Below are positions 34,190 through 43,894 of a DNA stretch of 64,000 nucleotides, piece after piece. Under the pieces are notes generated by a model. It saw only the letters and a list, made by a program, of their open reading frames with translations, had not been told where the DNA came from and made no database searches. This DNA is from UBA6244 sp963676875 (GTDB taxonomy: Bacteria > Bacteroidota > Bacteroidia > Bacteroidales > F082). Within the stretch, counting starts at the first letter, position 1. Each line of letters starts with the position of its first letter. The DNA lies in assembly GCA_963676875.1 (NCBI GenBank), contig OY781436.1, positions 3,906,001-3,970,000 of the forward strand, in the 5' to 3' direction. Position numbers and translations under genes: made by a program.

Positions 34190-34197
34190 CAAAAGTA
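34190..34197 (-). promoter_or_regulatory. -7 promoter element of the LpxR-like gene
   Basis: TACTTTTG fits TAnnTTTG and lies 18 bases upstream of the TTG start, implying a leader of about ten bases. Confidence 0.5.
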
Positions 34198-34256
34198 GGG
34201 ATTTTTGTTTCAACAGAATAATTGGTCTTTTATTAAAAAAGGATTTGGCTAAAACG

Positions 34257-35795
34257 CTATTTGGCCATTTCATAATAAATGCTGGCATCCGGACCGAGAG
34301 GTAACCCAAGCAACAACCACACCACAAGCAGGATTATCCATATAAACAGAAAAGCAAATGAATAGGGTAACATGGTGGCAATGATGGTGCCAATGCCTGC
34401 TTTGGGTTCATACTTTTGGAAGAAGGCGATGATTAAGGCAAAGAAACTCATCATGGGTGAAATGACATTGGTAACGCTGTCGCCAATGCGATAAACCACC
34501 TGTGATAACTCCGGTGAATAACCCATGATCATAAACATGGGAATAAAAATGGGAGCAAGGATGGCCCACTTGGCAGAGGCACTTCCCATCACCATGTTGA
34601 TGGATGCCGAAAGCAGGATAAACAGGATCATGAGGGGTATCAGGCCAATATCCAACGACATCAATGAGTCGGCGCCCTTCACCGCCACAATCATTCCCAA
34701 ATTACTCCATTTAAAATAAGCCACAAATTGAGCAGCAAAAAATACCAATACCATGTAGGTTCCCAGCGATTTCATACTTGTCGACATCCCCTTAACCACA
34801 TCGGCGTCGCTTTTGTATGCTCCGGTGGCAATGCCGTAGGCCAGTCCCGTAGCTCCCGCGGTAATAAACAGCATGCCTACCACGCCTTTGATTAGTGGGC
34901 TGCTCATCAAACCGCCATCAGCACCTCTGAAATAGCCGTCTTCGGGTATGATGCCCACTAGTGTTACCGTCAGGATCAAAGCAAAAACCAGGGTAGCCCA
35001 CAACAAACCTTTCTTTTCTTTTCGGGAGATGGTGTCGAATGATTCACCGTGGTCTTCCATACTGCCCGAATAGGTTCCCAGACGCGGCTCCACCACTTTT
35101 TCTGTAATGAAAGTTCCTGCCAGAGCGATGACGAAGGTGGAGGCTACCATAAAATAATAATTTGCGGTGGGATTGACGTGGTAGGTCGGGTCTAAAATCT
35201 GAGCAGCTTCCTGCGAGAGTCCCGCCAGCAGTGGGTCGATGGTGCCAATGGCCAGGTTGGCGCTAAACCCACCTGATACGCCCGCAAAAGCCGCAGCCAT
35301 TCCTGCGATGGGATGCCGCCCCACAGCCATGAAAATAACACCTGACAGTGGTATGAGCAGCACATAGCCCACATCGGAAGCCATGTTGGATAGTATTCCC
35401 GAAAAAACAATAACAAAGGTCAGCAGGTGTTTGGGCGAGTTGAGTACCAACATGCGGATAACGGTATTGATCAATCCGCTGTGTTCGGCGATGCCAATTC
35501 CCAGCATGGCCACCAAAACAATACCCAATGGAGCAAATCCGGTGAAATTATCCACCATTTCCAACAGAATTCGATGGATGCCATCGTGCGACAACAGGTT
35601 CACCGGACGAATAATTTCTCCTGTGCCTGGATGAATGGCTTCCCATCCCATATAAAAACCAATGGCAGAGAAAACAAGGGCTGCCAATGCAAACAGGGCA
35701 AACAGGGTGGCCGGGTGGGGCAGGGCATTTCCTGCTTTTTCTGTCCAGTTCAACATTTTTTGAAACAATCCAACTTTTTTCACGTCTTGATTCAT
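34257..35795 (-). CDS. AbgT family transporter
   Basis: The 512-residue inner-membrane protein has about 11 hydrophobic segments. AbgT proteins import p-aminobenzoyl-glutamate or act as proton-driven exporters of sulphonamides. Family stretches are LPHPATLFALFALAALVFSA, GFSANLAIGTIDPLLAGL, INMVMGSASAKWAILAPIFIPM and the C-terminal GDSVTNVISPMM. The gene appears to stand alone. The substrate is not determinable from sequence. Confidence 0.92.
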   Translation of the reverse strand: MNQDVKKVGLFQKMLNWTEKAGNALPHPATLFALFALAALVFSAIGFYMGWEAIHPGTGEIIRPVNLLSHDGIHRILLEMVDNFTGFAPLGIVLVAMLGIGIAEHSGLINTVIRMLVLNSPKHLLTFVIVFSGILSNMASDVGYVLLIPLSGVIFMAVGRHPIAGMAAAFAGVSGGFSANLAIGTIDPLLAGLSQEAAQILDPTYHVNPTANYYFMVASTFVIALAGTFITEKVVEPRLGTYSGSMEDHGESFDTISRKEKKGLLWATLVFALILTVTLVGIIPEDGYFRGADGGLMSSPLIKGVVGMLFITAGATGLAYGIATGAYKSDADVVKGMSTSMKSLGTYMVLVFFAAQFVAYFKWSNLGMIVAVKGADSLMSLDIGLIPLMILFILLSASINMVMGSASAKWAILAPIFIPMFMIMGYSPELSQVVYRIGDSVTNVISPMMSFFALIIAFFQKYEPKAGIGTIIATMLPYSFAFLFIWIILLVVWLLLGLPLGPDASIYYEMAK

Positions 35796-36030
35796 ATATC
35801 AAATGATTTAGGCGTTTATGTTCAGGTTAACAGGACGCAAACCTATAAAAAAATCCTTATTTCAAAATATGAGATATTTTGGGTGTTTTTTACCGGATTT
35901 TTCAACGGTCTCATGTGTGCGATAGCCAACAGGGTGGAAACGGGCGTCATTGTTGTGAAAGTTTGGTGGTGATTTCCTGACCAAAACAATGGTAAAAGGA
36001 AATAAAAACTTGTAGGCTCCTGAACCGCGA

Positions 36031-38451
36031 TTAAAAAATCTTCGGATATTTCACCGGATTGTATTCGTGCATCAAATTATACACCGCATCAAACACATCC
36101 TCGGCATTGGGATTGGAGAAATAGTCGCCGTCGGTGCTGTAGGCCGCTCTGTGAGGTTGAGCTGTGATCGTGGTTGGTTGAGCATCCAAATGGAAATATC
36201 CGTTTTGTTCTTCCAGTACCTTTTGCATCATAAAAGTGGTGGCACCTCCCGGAACATCTTCGTCGAAAAAGACCACTTTGTTGGTTTTTTTCAATGATTC
36301 CACAATTTGGTGATTTACATCGAAAGGCAACAGGGTTTGTACATCAATCAGTTCCACGGAGATGTTGAAATCTTTCAGTTGATTCACAGCGTCTTCGGCT
36401 ATGCGTACACAACTTCCGTAGGTTACCAGCGTGACGTCTGTTCCTTGGGTCATCACTTCAGGTTGTCCTACCGCCACCCTGAATTCGCCTATATTTTCGG
36501 GCTTTTTCTCGCGCAAGCGATATCCATTCAATGGCTCAATAATTAATACAGGTTGATCCGATTCCAGGTAGGTATTGTAAAATCCTGCGGCCTGGGTCAT
36601 GTTGCGTGGAACGGCCACATGTACGCCACGAATGGAGTTGATGACCATGCTTAAGGGCGATCCGCTGTGCCAGATGCCTTCCAGACGGTGGCCGCGTGTG
36701 CTCACAATCAGGGGAGCCTTCTGTCCGCCACGGGTGCGGTAGTGCAAGGTGGCCAAATCGTCGCTCATGAGCTGAAGTCCGTAAAGCAGGTAATCGAAAT
36801 ACTGTATCTCGGCAATGGGACGCAATCCACGCATGGCCATGCCCAATCCCTGACCGAGGATGGTGGCCTCACGAATGCCGGTGTCCCAAATGCGGTTTTC
36901 GCCATATTTAGCCTGGAGCCCTTCGTAGGTTTGGTTAACACCGCCAATTTTTCCCACGTCCTCACCAAAGGCCATCAGCAGGGGATTGTGAGCAAACAAG
37001 TAATCAAAATTGTCACGGAGAATTTCTCGTCCGGGAACCAAAGGTGAATTTTCCGTAAAAACAGGAGCTACGGGTTCAATGTTGGTAGCTGCTTTATCCG
37101 ATTGGCTGTATAAATGCGAACTGAAACGGTGGTGATTGTCCTCCATTTCTTTGTTGAGCCACTCCGTTACATTGGTTTTGAGGGAGTTGTTGGGGTTGCT
37201 ACAGCTATTGCAAATCAACCTTAATATCTTTTTCGCCGAAGAGATCACATCTTTTCGGATGGGTTCGCCAATGGGTTGCAGGTCTTTTTTTATCTGATCG
37301 ATGGCAGCTGTGTGGGCACAATTGCAAGTGGTGATGTCCACCAATTTCAGGAACTCGTTTTTCTTGTCGATGATGGGTTGCTGAAAATTGTGCCAGGCAT
37401 TTTTACGTGCCTCCCGGGCACGTTTGACGGCTGCTTTTTCAATTTCATCCAACTCATCGGCGGTGGCTATTTTTTCTTTGATTATCCATTGGCGCATCTG
37501 AGCGATACAGTCGTTTTCAGATTCTTTTTGGAGTTGTTCCGGCGTTTTGTAACGCTCATGCGAACCTGAGGTGGAATGGCCCTGCGGCTGAGTACAACCC
37601 TGAATGTGAAACAAGGCAGGTACATGTTCGGTGCGTACTTTTTCAATGCCCTCTCGGTAGGTGAGTATCAGACTGGCATAGTTGCTACACTGGTCTTTAA
37701 AAATATATAAACCGTTGGTATCTTTCTGTTTTTCAAAACCTTTCAGGGCTTCGCTGATATTGCTTTTGGTGGTTTGGCGATCGTTTGAAACGGAAATTCC
37801 CCAGCCATCGTCCCACACGGAAATGGCCAAAGGAACCTGCATCACGCCTGCTGCATTCACTGTTTCAAAAAAATGTCCTTCGGAAGTGGAAGCATCGCCG
37901 ATGGTGGCAAAGGTGACTTCGTTGCCCTGGTGACTAAACTGAGGAAAATCCTTCACTTCCTTGAGGTTGCGGTATTGTTTGGAGGCCGCCGCCAGACCCA
38001 GTGCGCGCAACATCTGACTGGCCGTGGGGGAGGTGTCGGCGGAGGAATTTTTATGTTCCGTCAGGTTAAGCCAGTGGCCTTCTTCATCCAAACAGCGGGT
38101 GGCAAAGTGGTTGTTCATCAAACGACCTCCGGTGGCGGGTGAAGCTTCCGGGTCGGTATCACCATATAGCTGAGCGAAAATTTCCTCCAACGTCATCATG
38201 CCGGCGGCCAGCATAAAAGTTTGGTCGCGGTAGTATCCCGAACGCCAGTCGCCATTTTTAAAGGCACGAGCCATGGCCAATTGCGGGACTTCCTTCCCAT
38301 CGCCAAAAATTCCAAACTTGGCTTTACCTGTAAGCACTTCACGACGACCCAGCAAACTGGCCTGACGGCTTTCGTTGGCCACCCGATAGTCGTTGAGGAT
38401 GTCTTCTTTGCTAAGTTTTAAGTCAGTAAGGGTAATTTTTGTCTTCTTCAT
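36031..38451 (-). CDS. Fused alpha-beta E1 of a branched-chain/2-oxoacid dehydrogenase, copy 1
   Basis: The 806-residue thiamine-diphosphate enzyme fuses E1 alpha (about 1-360) to E1 beta (about 470-806) and decarboxylates a 2-oxo acid, most likely a branched-chain one. The ThDP pocket is IGDASTSEGHFFETVN with WDDGWGISV; the beta part has AFGEDVGKIGGVNQTYEGL, TGIREATILGQGLGMAM and VVFFDEDVPGGATTF. The linker is unusually long and carries Cys376, Cys378, Cys414 and Cys417 as CxC and CxxC. A second fusion lies at 44208-46253. No E2 or E3 gene is in the window. Confidence 0.9.
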   Translation of the reverse strand: MKKTKITLTDLKLSKEDILNDYRVANESRQASLLGRREVLTGKAKFGIFGDGKEVPQLAMARAFKNGDWRSGYYRDQTFMLAAGMMTLEEIFAQLYGDTDPEASPATGGRLMNNHFATRCLDEEGHWLNLTEHKNSSADTSPTASQMLRALGLAAASKQYRNLKEVKDFPQFSHQGNEVTFATIGDASTSEGHFFETVNAAGVMQVPLAISVWDDGWGISVSNDRQTTKSNISEALKGFEKQKDTNGLYIFKDQCSNYASLILTYREGIEKVRTEHVPALFHIQGCTQPQGHSTSGSHERYKTPEQLQKESENDCIAQMRQWIIKEKIATADELDEIEKAAVKRAREARKNAWHNFQQPIIDKKNEFLKLVDITTCNCAHTAAIDQIKKDLQPIGEPIRKDVISSAKKILRLICNSCSNPNNSLKTNVTEWLNKEMEDNHHRFSSHLYSQSDKAATNIEPVAPVFTENSPLVPGREILRDNFDYLFAHNPLLMAFGEDVGKIGGVNQTYEGLQAKYGENRIWDTGIREATILGQGLGMAMRGLRPIAEIQYFDYLLYGLQLMSDDLATLHYRTRGGQKAPLIVSTRGHRLEGIWHSGSPLSMVINSIRGVHVAVPRNMTQAAGFYNTYLESDQPVLIIEPLNGYRLREKKPENIGEFRVAVGQPEVMTQGTDVTLVTYGSCVRIAEDAVNQLKDFNISVELIDVQTLLPFDVNHQIVESLKKTNKVVFFDEDVPGGATTFMMQKVLEEQNGYFHLDAQPTTITAQPHRAAYSTDGDYFSNPNAEDVFDAVYNLMHEYNPVKYPKIF

Positions 38452-38617
38452 GGATGCAACTGATTTTGGATGAAACGTCCTGTTTTAAGGCAGTGCAAAA
38501 GTAATTAAAATGGTTCTAAATTAAAAGGTAATATAGAAAGGTTTGTTCGGAGAGACTCCTTTTATTTGACAAAACCTATTGAAAATTTGAGACAGCCGGG
38601 GTAGCCTTTGTCTAGCT

Positions 38618-39235
38618 CTAACCTAAATTAAACGAAAGTTTAATGCCCTCAACAACCATCCCCGTTCCCATGATGGCCAAAATAAGTCCCATCAGTTTGC
38701 CAATTACTTTAATGAGGTTTTCGCCCAGTTTTTTAACGATGATTTCGCTCATGCTAAATGCCCAATAGGTCAACAGAATCATGATGGCGAAGATGCCTAA
38801 AACAATACCAATATGCAAATACGAACCATCGGTAATGTTGTTCATAGCAGTGACAATGGTTCCCGGACCGGCCAGGATTGGAATGGCCAAAGGGGAAATG
38901 GCGATGCCTTCATCAGGGACTTCTTCGCCCGTGCTGTGCACTTTAGATGGGCTCGACATCAACATTTCGAAGCCAACGAAAAAAAGAAGAATACCTCCTG
39001 TGATTTTGAAGGCGGGAATGGTAATGCCAAATAGTTCAAATATGTATTTTCCCATGACCACAAACACAGCAACAATTATAAATGCAGTAACAGAAGCTGT
39101 TCGTGCAATTCTTTTTTTTGATGCATCGCTGTTGTTTGCAGTGAGAGACAAGAAAATGGGTGTGTTAGCTATTGGATTCATGATGGCGAAGAATCCGGTA
39201 AAAACGGTGATGGAGTATGTGAATAGTTCGGTCAT
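38618..39235 (-). CDS. MarC family integral membrane protein, copy 2
   Basis: The 205-residue six-helix protein is of the same family as 26672-27301: FFAIMNPIANTPIFLSLT at the N-terminus, a middle loop with MSSPSKVHSTGEEVPDEG, then AISPLAIPILAGPGTIVTAM. The two copies differ widely in the loop and termini, so they are old paralogues. The family's function is unknown. Confidence 0.9.
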   Translation of the reverse strand: MTELFTYSITVFTGFFAIMNPIANTPIFLSLTANNSDASKKRIARTASVTAFIIVAVFVVMGKYIFELFGITIPAFKITGGILLFFVGFEMLMSSPSKVHSTGEEVPDEGIAISPLAIPILAGPGTIVTAMNNITDGSYLHIGIVLGIFAIMILLTYWAFSMSEIIVKKLGENLIKVIGKLMGLILAIMGTGMVVEGIKLSFNLG

Positions 39236-39412
39236 TTTCTAATTTATTCCGGGCCTTTTGAACGAAAAAAGTTCGTTCTAGAGCAAAAATAGAAAATAAC
39301 CAACGACAACGGAAGTTTTTTCCTACTATTTGGTTTCTCGTTTTTGCTGGATATTTACCGATATCAGATACACATTCTGCCTCTTATGCAGGGGAAGCGA
39401 TAGGATATGTGG

Positions 39413-39949
39413 CTAATTTTCGTGATTCGCCTCAAATTCTTTCACCAATTCTTCAGGACTTTTTCCCAGATTTTTCAGCGAGGCCTCTGCATCGTTGATA
39501 AAAGGACTGGTGGGATAGGTGGCGATGAATTCGGTGTAGAATTTCCCGGCGTTTACGTAGTCTTTTAGTTGGTCGTCGTAAACAAAAGCTTTTAAGAACA
39601 GAGCCGAAGAGGCTTGTTTCGACTCAGGGTAGTTTTTCAAAATTTGGTCGAACAGCCCGATGGCACGCCTCGAATTATTGATGTTCATGGCCACATCGGC
39701 AGCCTTGAGCAGGTAGGCCGGAGCCTCCGCATTTTCTTTGTTTTCGTGCGCCCATTTTTCGTATAGATACGACAAGTTGCTGGCTTTTTTTCGGTCGAGG
39801 GTGTTCGATTCGGTGTCAAACAGGCTCGCTTCCAATTCGCTGATGGATTCAGTAGTGGTTTTCTCAGTTACTTTTTCAGCGGGTTGCTGACAACTAAATA
39901 ACAGGCTCATTATCAGAAAAGCCGAAAGAAAGAAATTGGATTGCTTCAT
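39413..39949 (-). CDS. TPR-containing lipoprotein
   Basis: The 178-residue protein starts with a lipoprotein signal (FLIMSLLFSC, Cys20) and has a short Thr/Glu-rich linker and three TPR-like helix pairs from about residue 60 (AYLLKAADVAMNINNSRRAI, LFDQILKNYPESKQASSALF, FYTEFIATYPTSPFINDA). It resembles YbgF/BamD-like envelope scaffolds, but too distantly to name. It lies upstream of def on the same strand with a 71-base gap. Confidence 0.8.
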   Translation of the reverse strand: MKQSNFFLSAFLIMSLLFSCQQPAEKVTEKTTTESISELEASLFDTESNTLDRKKASNLSYLYEKWAHENKENAEAPAYLLKAADVAMNINNSRRAIGLFDQILKNYPESKQASSALFLKAFVYDDQLKDYVNAGKFYTEFIATYPTSPFINDAEASLKNLGKSPEELVKEFEANHEN

Positions 39950-40020
39950 GGTTCTATTTTTTACAAATTGATTTGTGTTATTTCATGAATTTATCAGGGA
40001 CTTCAACCCCATTCGGTTGA

Positions 40021-40593
40021 CTATTTACGTGTTTTCTTTCGTGGAAGAATCATCCGGTAGTGTGCATCTGATTTTCCCATGCTGATGTCGCGCAGTTTTC
40101 CTTTCAACAATACTTTTCTGATGTTGGGCAGGCGCTCAACAAATACTTTGCCTTCGATGTGGTCGTATTCGTGCTGAATTACGCGGGCCATCATGCCATC
40201 CACCACCACATTTTCATGGAAATTCCAGTCGCGGTCGTAATAACTGATGGTAATCACAGGTTTGCGTTTCACTACTTCATGGATGCCGGGAACGCTCAGG
40301 CATCCTTCTTCATGACCCCATTCTTCGCCTTCTTCGTTGGTGATGCGGGCATTGATAAAGGCGGTTCTTGAGTCTTTCCATTTTTCATCTTCAATTTTCA
40401 ACAAGGAAGTGTCGATGACGAAAAGGCGGATGGCAAGGTTGATTTGTTGGGCTGCAAGACCCACACCATCGGCAACATCCATGGTTTCAAACATGTCGTC
40501 GATGAGTTTTTCCAAATCGGGATAATCCTTGGTAATGTCTTCGCCAACCATTTTAAGTGTGGGGTGTCCGTAGGCGGTAATCGGTAATATCAT
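40021..40593 (-). CDS. def: Peptide deformylase
   Basis: This metalloenzyme removes the formyl group from the N-terminal methionine of new proteins. All three motifs are present: GVGLAAQQ (43-50), EEGCLS (95-100, metal-binding Cys98) and HEYDH (141-145, the two metal-binding His and catalytic Glu142). Total length is 190 residues. The start is 11 bases from the ruvX stop, so ruvX and def are co-transcribed. Confidence 0.96.
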   Translation of the reverse strand: MILPITAYGHPTLKMVGEDITKDYPDLEKLIDDMFETMDVADGVGLAAQQINLAIRLFVIDTSLLKIEDEKWKDSRTAFINARITNEEGEEWGHEEGCLSVPGIHEVVKRKPVITISYYDRDWNFHENVVVDGMMARVIQHEYDHIEGKVFVERLPNIRKVLLKGKLRDISMGKSDAHYRMILPRKKTRK

Positions 40594-40604
40594 GTCAATA
40601 GGTT

Positions 40605-41027
40605 TTACAGTTGATTTTGTGTTGAAAGCATATACGATTGAAGGATCAGGGTAGCGCTGATGGTATCCACTAGCGCTTTATTTTGCCTTTGCATTTTTTT
40701 CAATCCTCCGGCCAGCATGGTGTCGTGTGCCATTTTGCTCGTAAAGCGCTCATCCACACGTTCAATTTTCATTTGCGGGAAAGCCTTGCGCAGCCGGTTG
40801 ACAAAAGGTTCGATAAACCGTGTGGCATCCGAGGGTAAATTTTGCATGGTGCGGGGTTCGCCCACCACAATGCATTCCACAGATTCCTTTTTCAGGTAGT
40901 CGGTTAAAAACTCCCAAACATCTTTCACATGGACAGTGGTGAGCCCTGTGGCGATCATTTGAAGGGGGTCGGTAACTGCTATTCCTGCACGTTTTTGACC
41001 ATAGTCGATGGCGAGTATTCTTCCCAT
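40605..41027 (-). CDS. ruvX: Holliday junction resolvase-like RuvX/YqgF
   Basis: The 140-residue RNase H-fold protein has AIDYGQKRAGIAVTDP at the N-terminus with the first acidic residue, VVGEPRTMQN in the middle, and ERVDERFTSKMA followed by KKMQRQNKALVDTISATLILQSY. The family processes the 5' end of pre-16S rRNA and may resolve Holliday junctions. It precedes def and is divergent from dapD. Confidence 0.93.
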   Translation of the reverse strand: MGRILAIDYGQKRAGIAVTDPLQMIATGLTTVHVKDVWEFLTDYLKKESVECIVVGEPRTMQNLPSDATRFIEPFVNRLRKAFPQMKIERVDERFTSKMAHDTMLAGGLKKMQRQNKALVDTISATLILQSYMLSTQNQL

Positions 41028-41081
41028 AATATTTCAGGGTGCAAAATTACAATTTTTTCACATGGCGAAATGGTGTATTTT

Positions 41082-41097
41082 CGCAAGTAAATTTGCG
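41082..41097 (+). promoter_or_regulatory. dapD promoter with overlapping palindrome
   Basis: The -7 element TAAATTTG (41088-41095) ends four bases before the dapD ATG, and it lies inside the small inverted repeat CGCAA-N6-TTGCG. Start of transcription would fall at or near the ATG, suggesting a leaderless mRNA. Confidence 0.55.
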
Positions 41098-41099
41098 AC

Positions 41100-41915
41100 A
41101 TGGAAAATCTACGACCACTTATTGAAGCAGCCTGGGAAAATCGTTCCCTGTTAAAAGACAATCAGACCATTGAAGCCATTGAAGCCACCATCGAAGCCCT
41201 CGACAAAGGCCGGTTGCGTGTGGCCGAACCCACCGAAAATGGTTGGAAAGTAAACGATTGGGTGAAAAAAGCCGTGATCTTGTATTTTCCTATCAGGGAA
41301 ATGAATACCATGGAGGTGGGCATGTTTGAGTTTCACGACAAAATTCCGTTGAAACATGATTTTGCTTCTCAAAATGTGCGGATTGTGCCCCATGCCATCG
41401 CCCGCTACGGGGCTTTTCTGGATCGTGGTGTGGTGATGATGCCGTCGTATGTGAACATTGGAGCGTACATTGGGAAAAACACCATGGTGGATACCTGGGC
41501 CACGGTTGGGTCGTGTGCACAAATTGGAAATGAGGTACACCTGAGCGGCGGCGTAGGAATTGGCGGTGTGCTCGAGCCTGTGCAAGCGGTTCCGGTAATT
41601 ATCGAAGACAATTGCTTTATCGGATCACGTTGCATTGTGGTGGAAGGGGTACATCTGGCCAAAGGCGTGGTGTTGGGCGCCAATGTGGTACTCACCCAAT
41701 CTACCCGCATCATCGATGTAAGTCAGGACAAACCGTTGGAATACAAGGGATATGTGCCCGAAAATTCAGTTGTTATACCCGGAACTTTCCCCAAACAGTT
41801 TCCTGCCGGGGAATATCAGGTTTCATGTGCCCTCATCATTGGCAAGCGCAAGGCTTCCACCGACATGAAAACCTCACTCAATGAAGCACTTCGCGATTTT
41901 GGCGTGGATGTATAA
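41100..41915 (+). CDS. dapD: 2,3,4,5-tetrahydrodipicolinate N-succinyltransferase DapD
   Basis: The enzyme succinylates tetrahydrodipicolinate in the diaminopimelate/lysine pathway. The 271 residues comprise an N-terminal helical domain and a left-handed beta-helix of hexapeptide repeats (VMMPSYVNIGAYIGKNTMVD, VHLSGGVGIGGVLEP, IIEDNCFIGSRCIVVEGV). The C-terminus ends KASTDMKTSLNEALRDFGVDV-like, as usual. The stop is two bases from the convergent helicase stop. Confidence 0.96.
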   Translation: MENLRPLIEAAWENRSLLKDNQTIEAIEATIEALDKGRLRVAEPTENGWKVNDWVKKAVILYFPIREMNTMEVGMFEFHDKIPLKHDFASQNVRIVPHAIARYGAFLDRGVVMMPSYVNIGAYIGKNTMVDTWATVGSCAQIGNEVHLSGGVGIGGVLEPVQAVPVIIEDNCFIGSRCIVVEGVHLAKGVVLGANVVLTQSTRIIDVSQDKPLEYKGYVPENSVVIPGTFPKQFPAGEYQVSCALIIGKRKASTDMKTSLNEALRDFGVDV

Positions 41916-41917
41916 GC

Positions 41918-43798
41918 CTACTTTTTCGGACGACGCTTTCCCTTGTCGGGATTGCTTCCGGTGTCTTTTTTCTTCCCTCTGCTAAATGATTTGAAGGAAT
42001 CGCTGCGGTGACCCACGGTGTTTTTTTTCTTCTTTTTTCCTTCTGCTTCGGCACGAAATCCGCCACCTGTTTTGGAGTTGGCTGCTTCCAGCATCACCGG
42101 TTCACCATCGAAGGCGGCATCTCTGAAGCCATCCATCAAGGCCCTTTCGGAGCCTTCGCCGATTTCGAAAAAGGAGAAACTTTTCATGATTTCAATTTTT
42201 CCGATGTCGATGTTGTGCTCGCGGGTGTATTTGTTGATGAGTCCGATGAGTGAAGCAGGGTTTAGGTTGTCTTTGCTGCCTTTGTTAATGAAAAATCGTG
42301 AAAATTCACCATCAAAGTTACGATCGCGTTTTCCCGTAGGTGCATCCGAGCGTTCGCGTCTTTCTCCTCTTTCTCCTCTTTCAGGTCGTTCACGTCTTTC
42401 ACCGCGGTCACGATCTTTACGGCCTTTGCGGTCGCCACGGTCGTTTTTTCTGCTGCGATCGTCGCCTTTGGCTGCGGCTGCATTCAAGTCGCGGGCATTT
42501 TTGTAATAGTCCAGAAAACGGTTAAACTCTACAGAAACAAAGCGTTTGATCAGCTCTTCACGGTCAAGCGATTGTAGTTTTTCGTAAATGACTTCCAAGT
42601 AGGGTTCTATTTGTGAATCATTTACCTCCACATGTTGGAATTTATCTATCAGGTTAAAAAGCTGTTTTTCACAGATTTCTTGTCCGGAAGGAACGGCCAG
42701 TTTTTGGAAAGGTTTCCCAATTTTTTTCTCAATGGCACGAAGTTTATGTTTTTCACGCATGTGAAGAATGGACAGCGAAACACCACTTTTTCCGGCCCTG
42801 CCGGTACGTCCGCTTCGGTGGATATACACCTCATCTTCATCGGGAAGGTTGAAGTTGATGATGTGGGTGAGGTCGTTCACGTCCAGTCCGCGTGCGGCAA
42901 CATCGGTGGCCACGAGCAATTGGAGGTGGCGCGATCTGAAACGACCCATTACATGGTCGCGTTGTGCCTGACTGAGGTCGCCGTGCAGGGCATCTGCATT
43001 GTAACCGTCCTGCATCAGTTTGTCGGCAATGTCCTTTGTTTCCATTCTCGTACGACAAAAAACAATCCCATAGATATTGGGGTTCATGTCGGAAATACGC
43101 TTGAGCGCTTCGTAGCGATCACGGGCATGCACCTCATAATATAGGTGTTCGATATTGTCGGCTCCTTCGTTGCGTTTACCCACGGAAATTTCCGTGGGGT
43201 TATTCATGTATGTTTTTGATATCCTGACTATTTCGGAAGGCATGGTAGCCGAAAACAGCAGGGTTTGTTTTTCTTTGGGTGTTCCGGCAAGTATTCCGTC
43301 CAGGTCGTCTTTGAAGCCCATGGTGAGCATTTCGTCGGCTTCATCCAGCACCAGATAGCGTACATTGTTGACAAGCAGTTTCTTGCGGTTGATCAGGTCG
43401 AGGGTTCTGCCCGGAGTACCTACCACAATTTGCGCGCCCCTACGAAGTTCAGAAATTTGGGCTTCGGCGCTGGCACCTCCGTAAACGGCCACAATGTTGA
43501 TTTTATCTGAATTTTTTGAATAGGCTTTCAGGTCGTTGGCAATTTGCAAAGCCAGTTCACGTGTCGGACTCAGGATAAGTGCCTGAGTATCTTTGGATGA
43601 CGTAATTTTTTGAATGATGGGAAGTCCGAAAGCGGCAGTTTTACCGGTCCCGGTTTGTGCCAATCCGATGAGGTCGTTTTCGTTTTCGAGGAGAATGGGA
43701 ATGGTTTGTTCCTGGATGGGGGTTGGGGTCTCGAATCCCAAAAGAGCGATTGATTGGAGTATTTCATCCGACAATCCGAGTGATTTGAAAGTGGTCAT
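41918..43798 (-). CDS. DEAD-box RNA helicase, DeaD/CsdA type
   Basis: The 626-residue ATP-dependent RNA helicase carries motif Q (LLGFETPTPIQEQTIP), I (AQTGTGKTAAF), Ia (PTRELALQ), II (DEAD), III (SAT) and VI (HRSGRTGRAGKSG). A basic Arg/Asp/Glu-rich tract (about 455-510) and a DbpA-type RNA-binding domain (about 525-600) follow, ending in a Lys/Gly-rich tail. These C-terminal parts point to ribosome assembly or cold-stress roles. The ATG at 43798 gives MTTFKSLGLSDEIL; a frame extension to 43897 would lie upstream of the likely transcription start. A -7 element TACTTTTG is at 43895-43902. Confidence 0.94.
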   Translation of the reverse strand: MTTFKSLGLSDEILQSIALLGFETPTPIQEQTIPILLENENDLIGLAQTGTGKTAAFGLPIIQKITSSKDTQALILSPTRELALQIANDLKAYSKNSDKINIVAVYGGASAEAQISELRRGAQIVVGTPGRTLDLINRKKLLVNNVRYLVLDEADEMLTMGFKDDLDGILAGTPKEKQTLLFSATMPSEIVRISKTYMNNPTEISVGKRNEGADNIEHLYYEVHARDRYEALKRISDMNPNIYGIVFCRTRMETKDIADKLMQDGYNADALHGDLSQAQRDHVMGRFRSRHLQLLVATDVAARGLDVNDLTHIINFNLPDEDEVYIHRSGRTGRAGKSGVSLSILHMREKHKLRAIEKKIGKPFQKLAVPSGQEICEKQLFNLIDKFQHVEVNDSQIEPYLEVIYEKLQSLDREELIKRFVSVEFNRFLDYYKNARDLNAAAAKGDDRSRKNDRGDRKGRKDRDRGERRERPERGERGERRERSDAPTGKRDRNFDGEFSRFFINKGSKDNLNPASLIGLINKYTREHNIDIGKIEIMKSFSFFEIGEGSERALMDGFRDAAFDGEPVMLEAANSKTGGGFRAEAEGKKKKKNTVGHRSDSFKSFSRGKKKDTGSNPDKGKRRPKK

Positions 43799-43894
43799 TA
43801 AGTCTTTGTGTTCATGAAAATTACACGATAGTAAGTAGTTATAGATAATTAATACCGGAAATTTCCGACCCATACCCCTATCGGTAACAATCGG

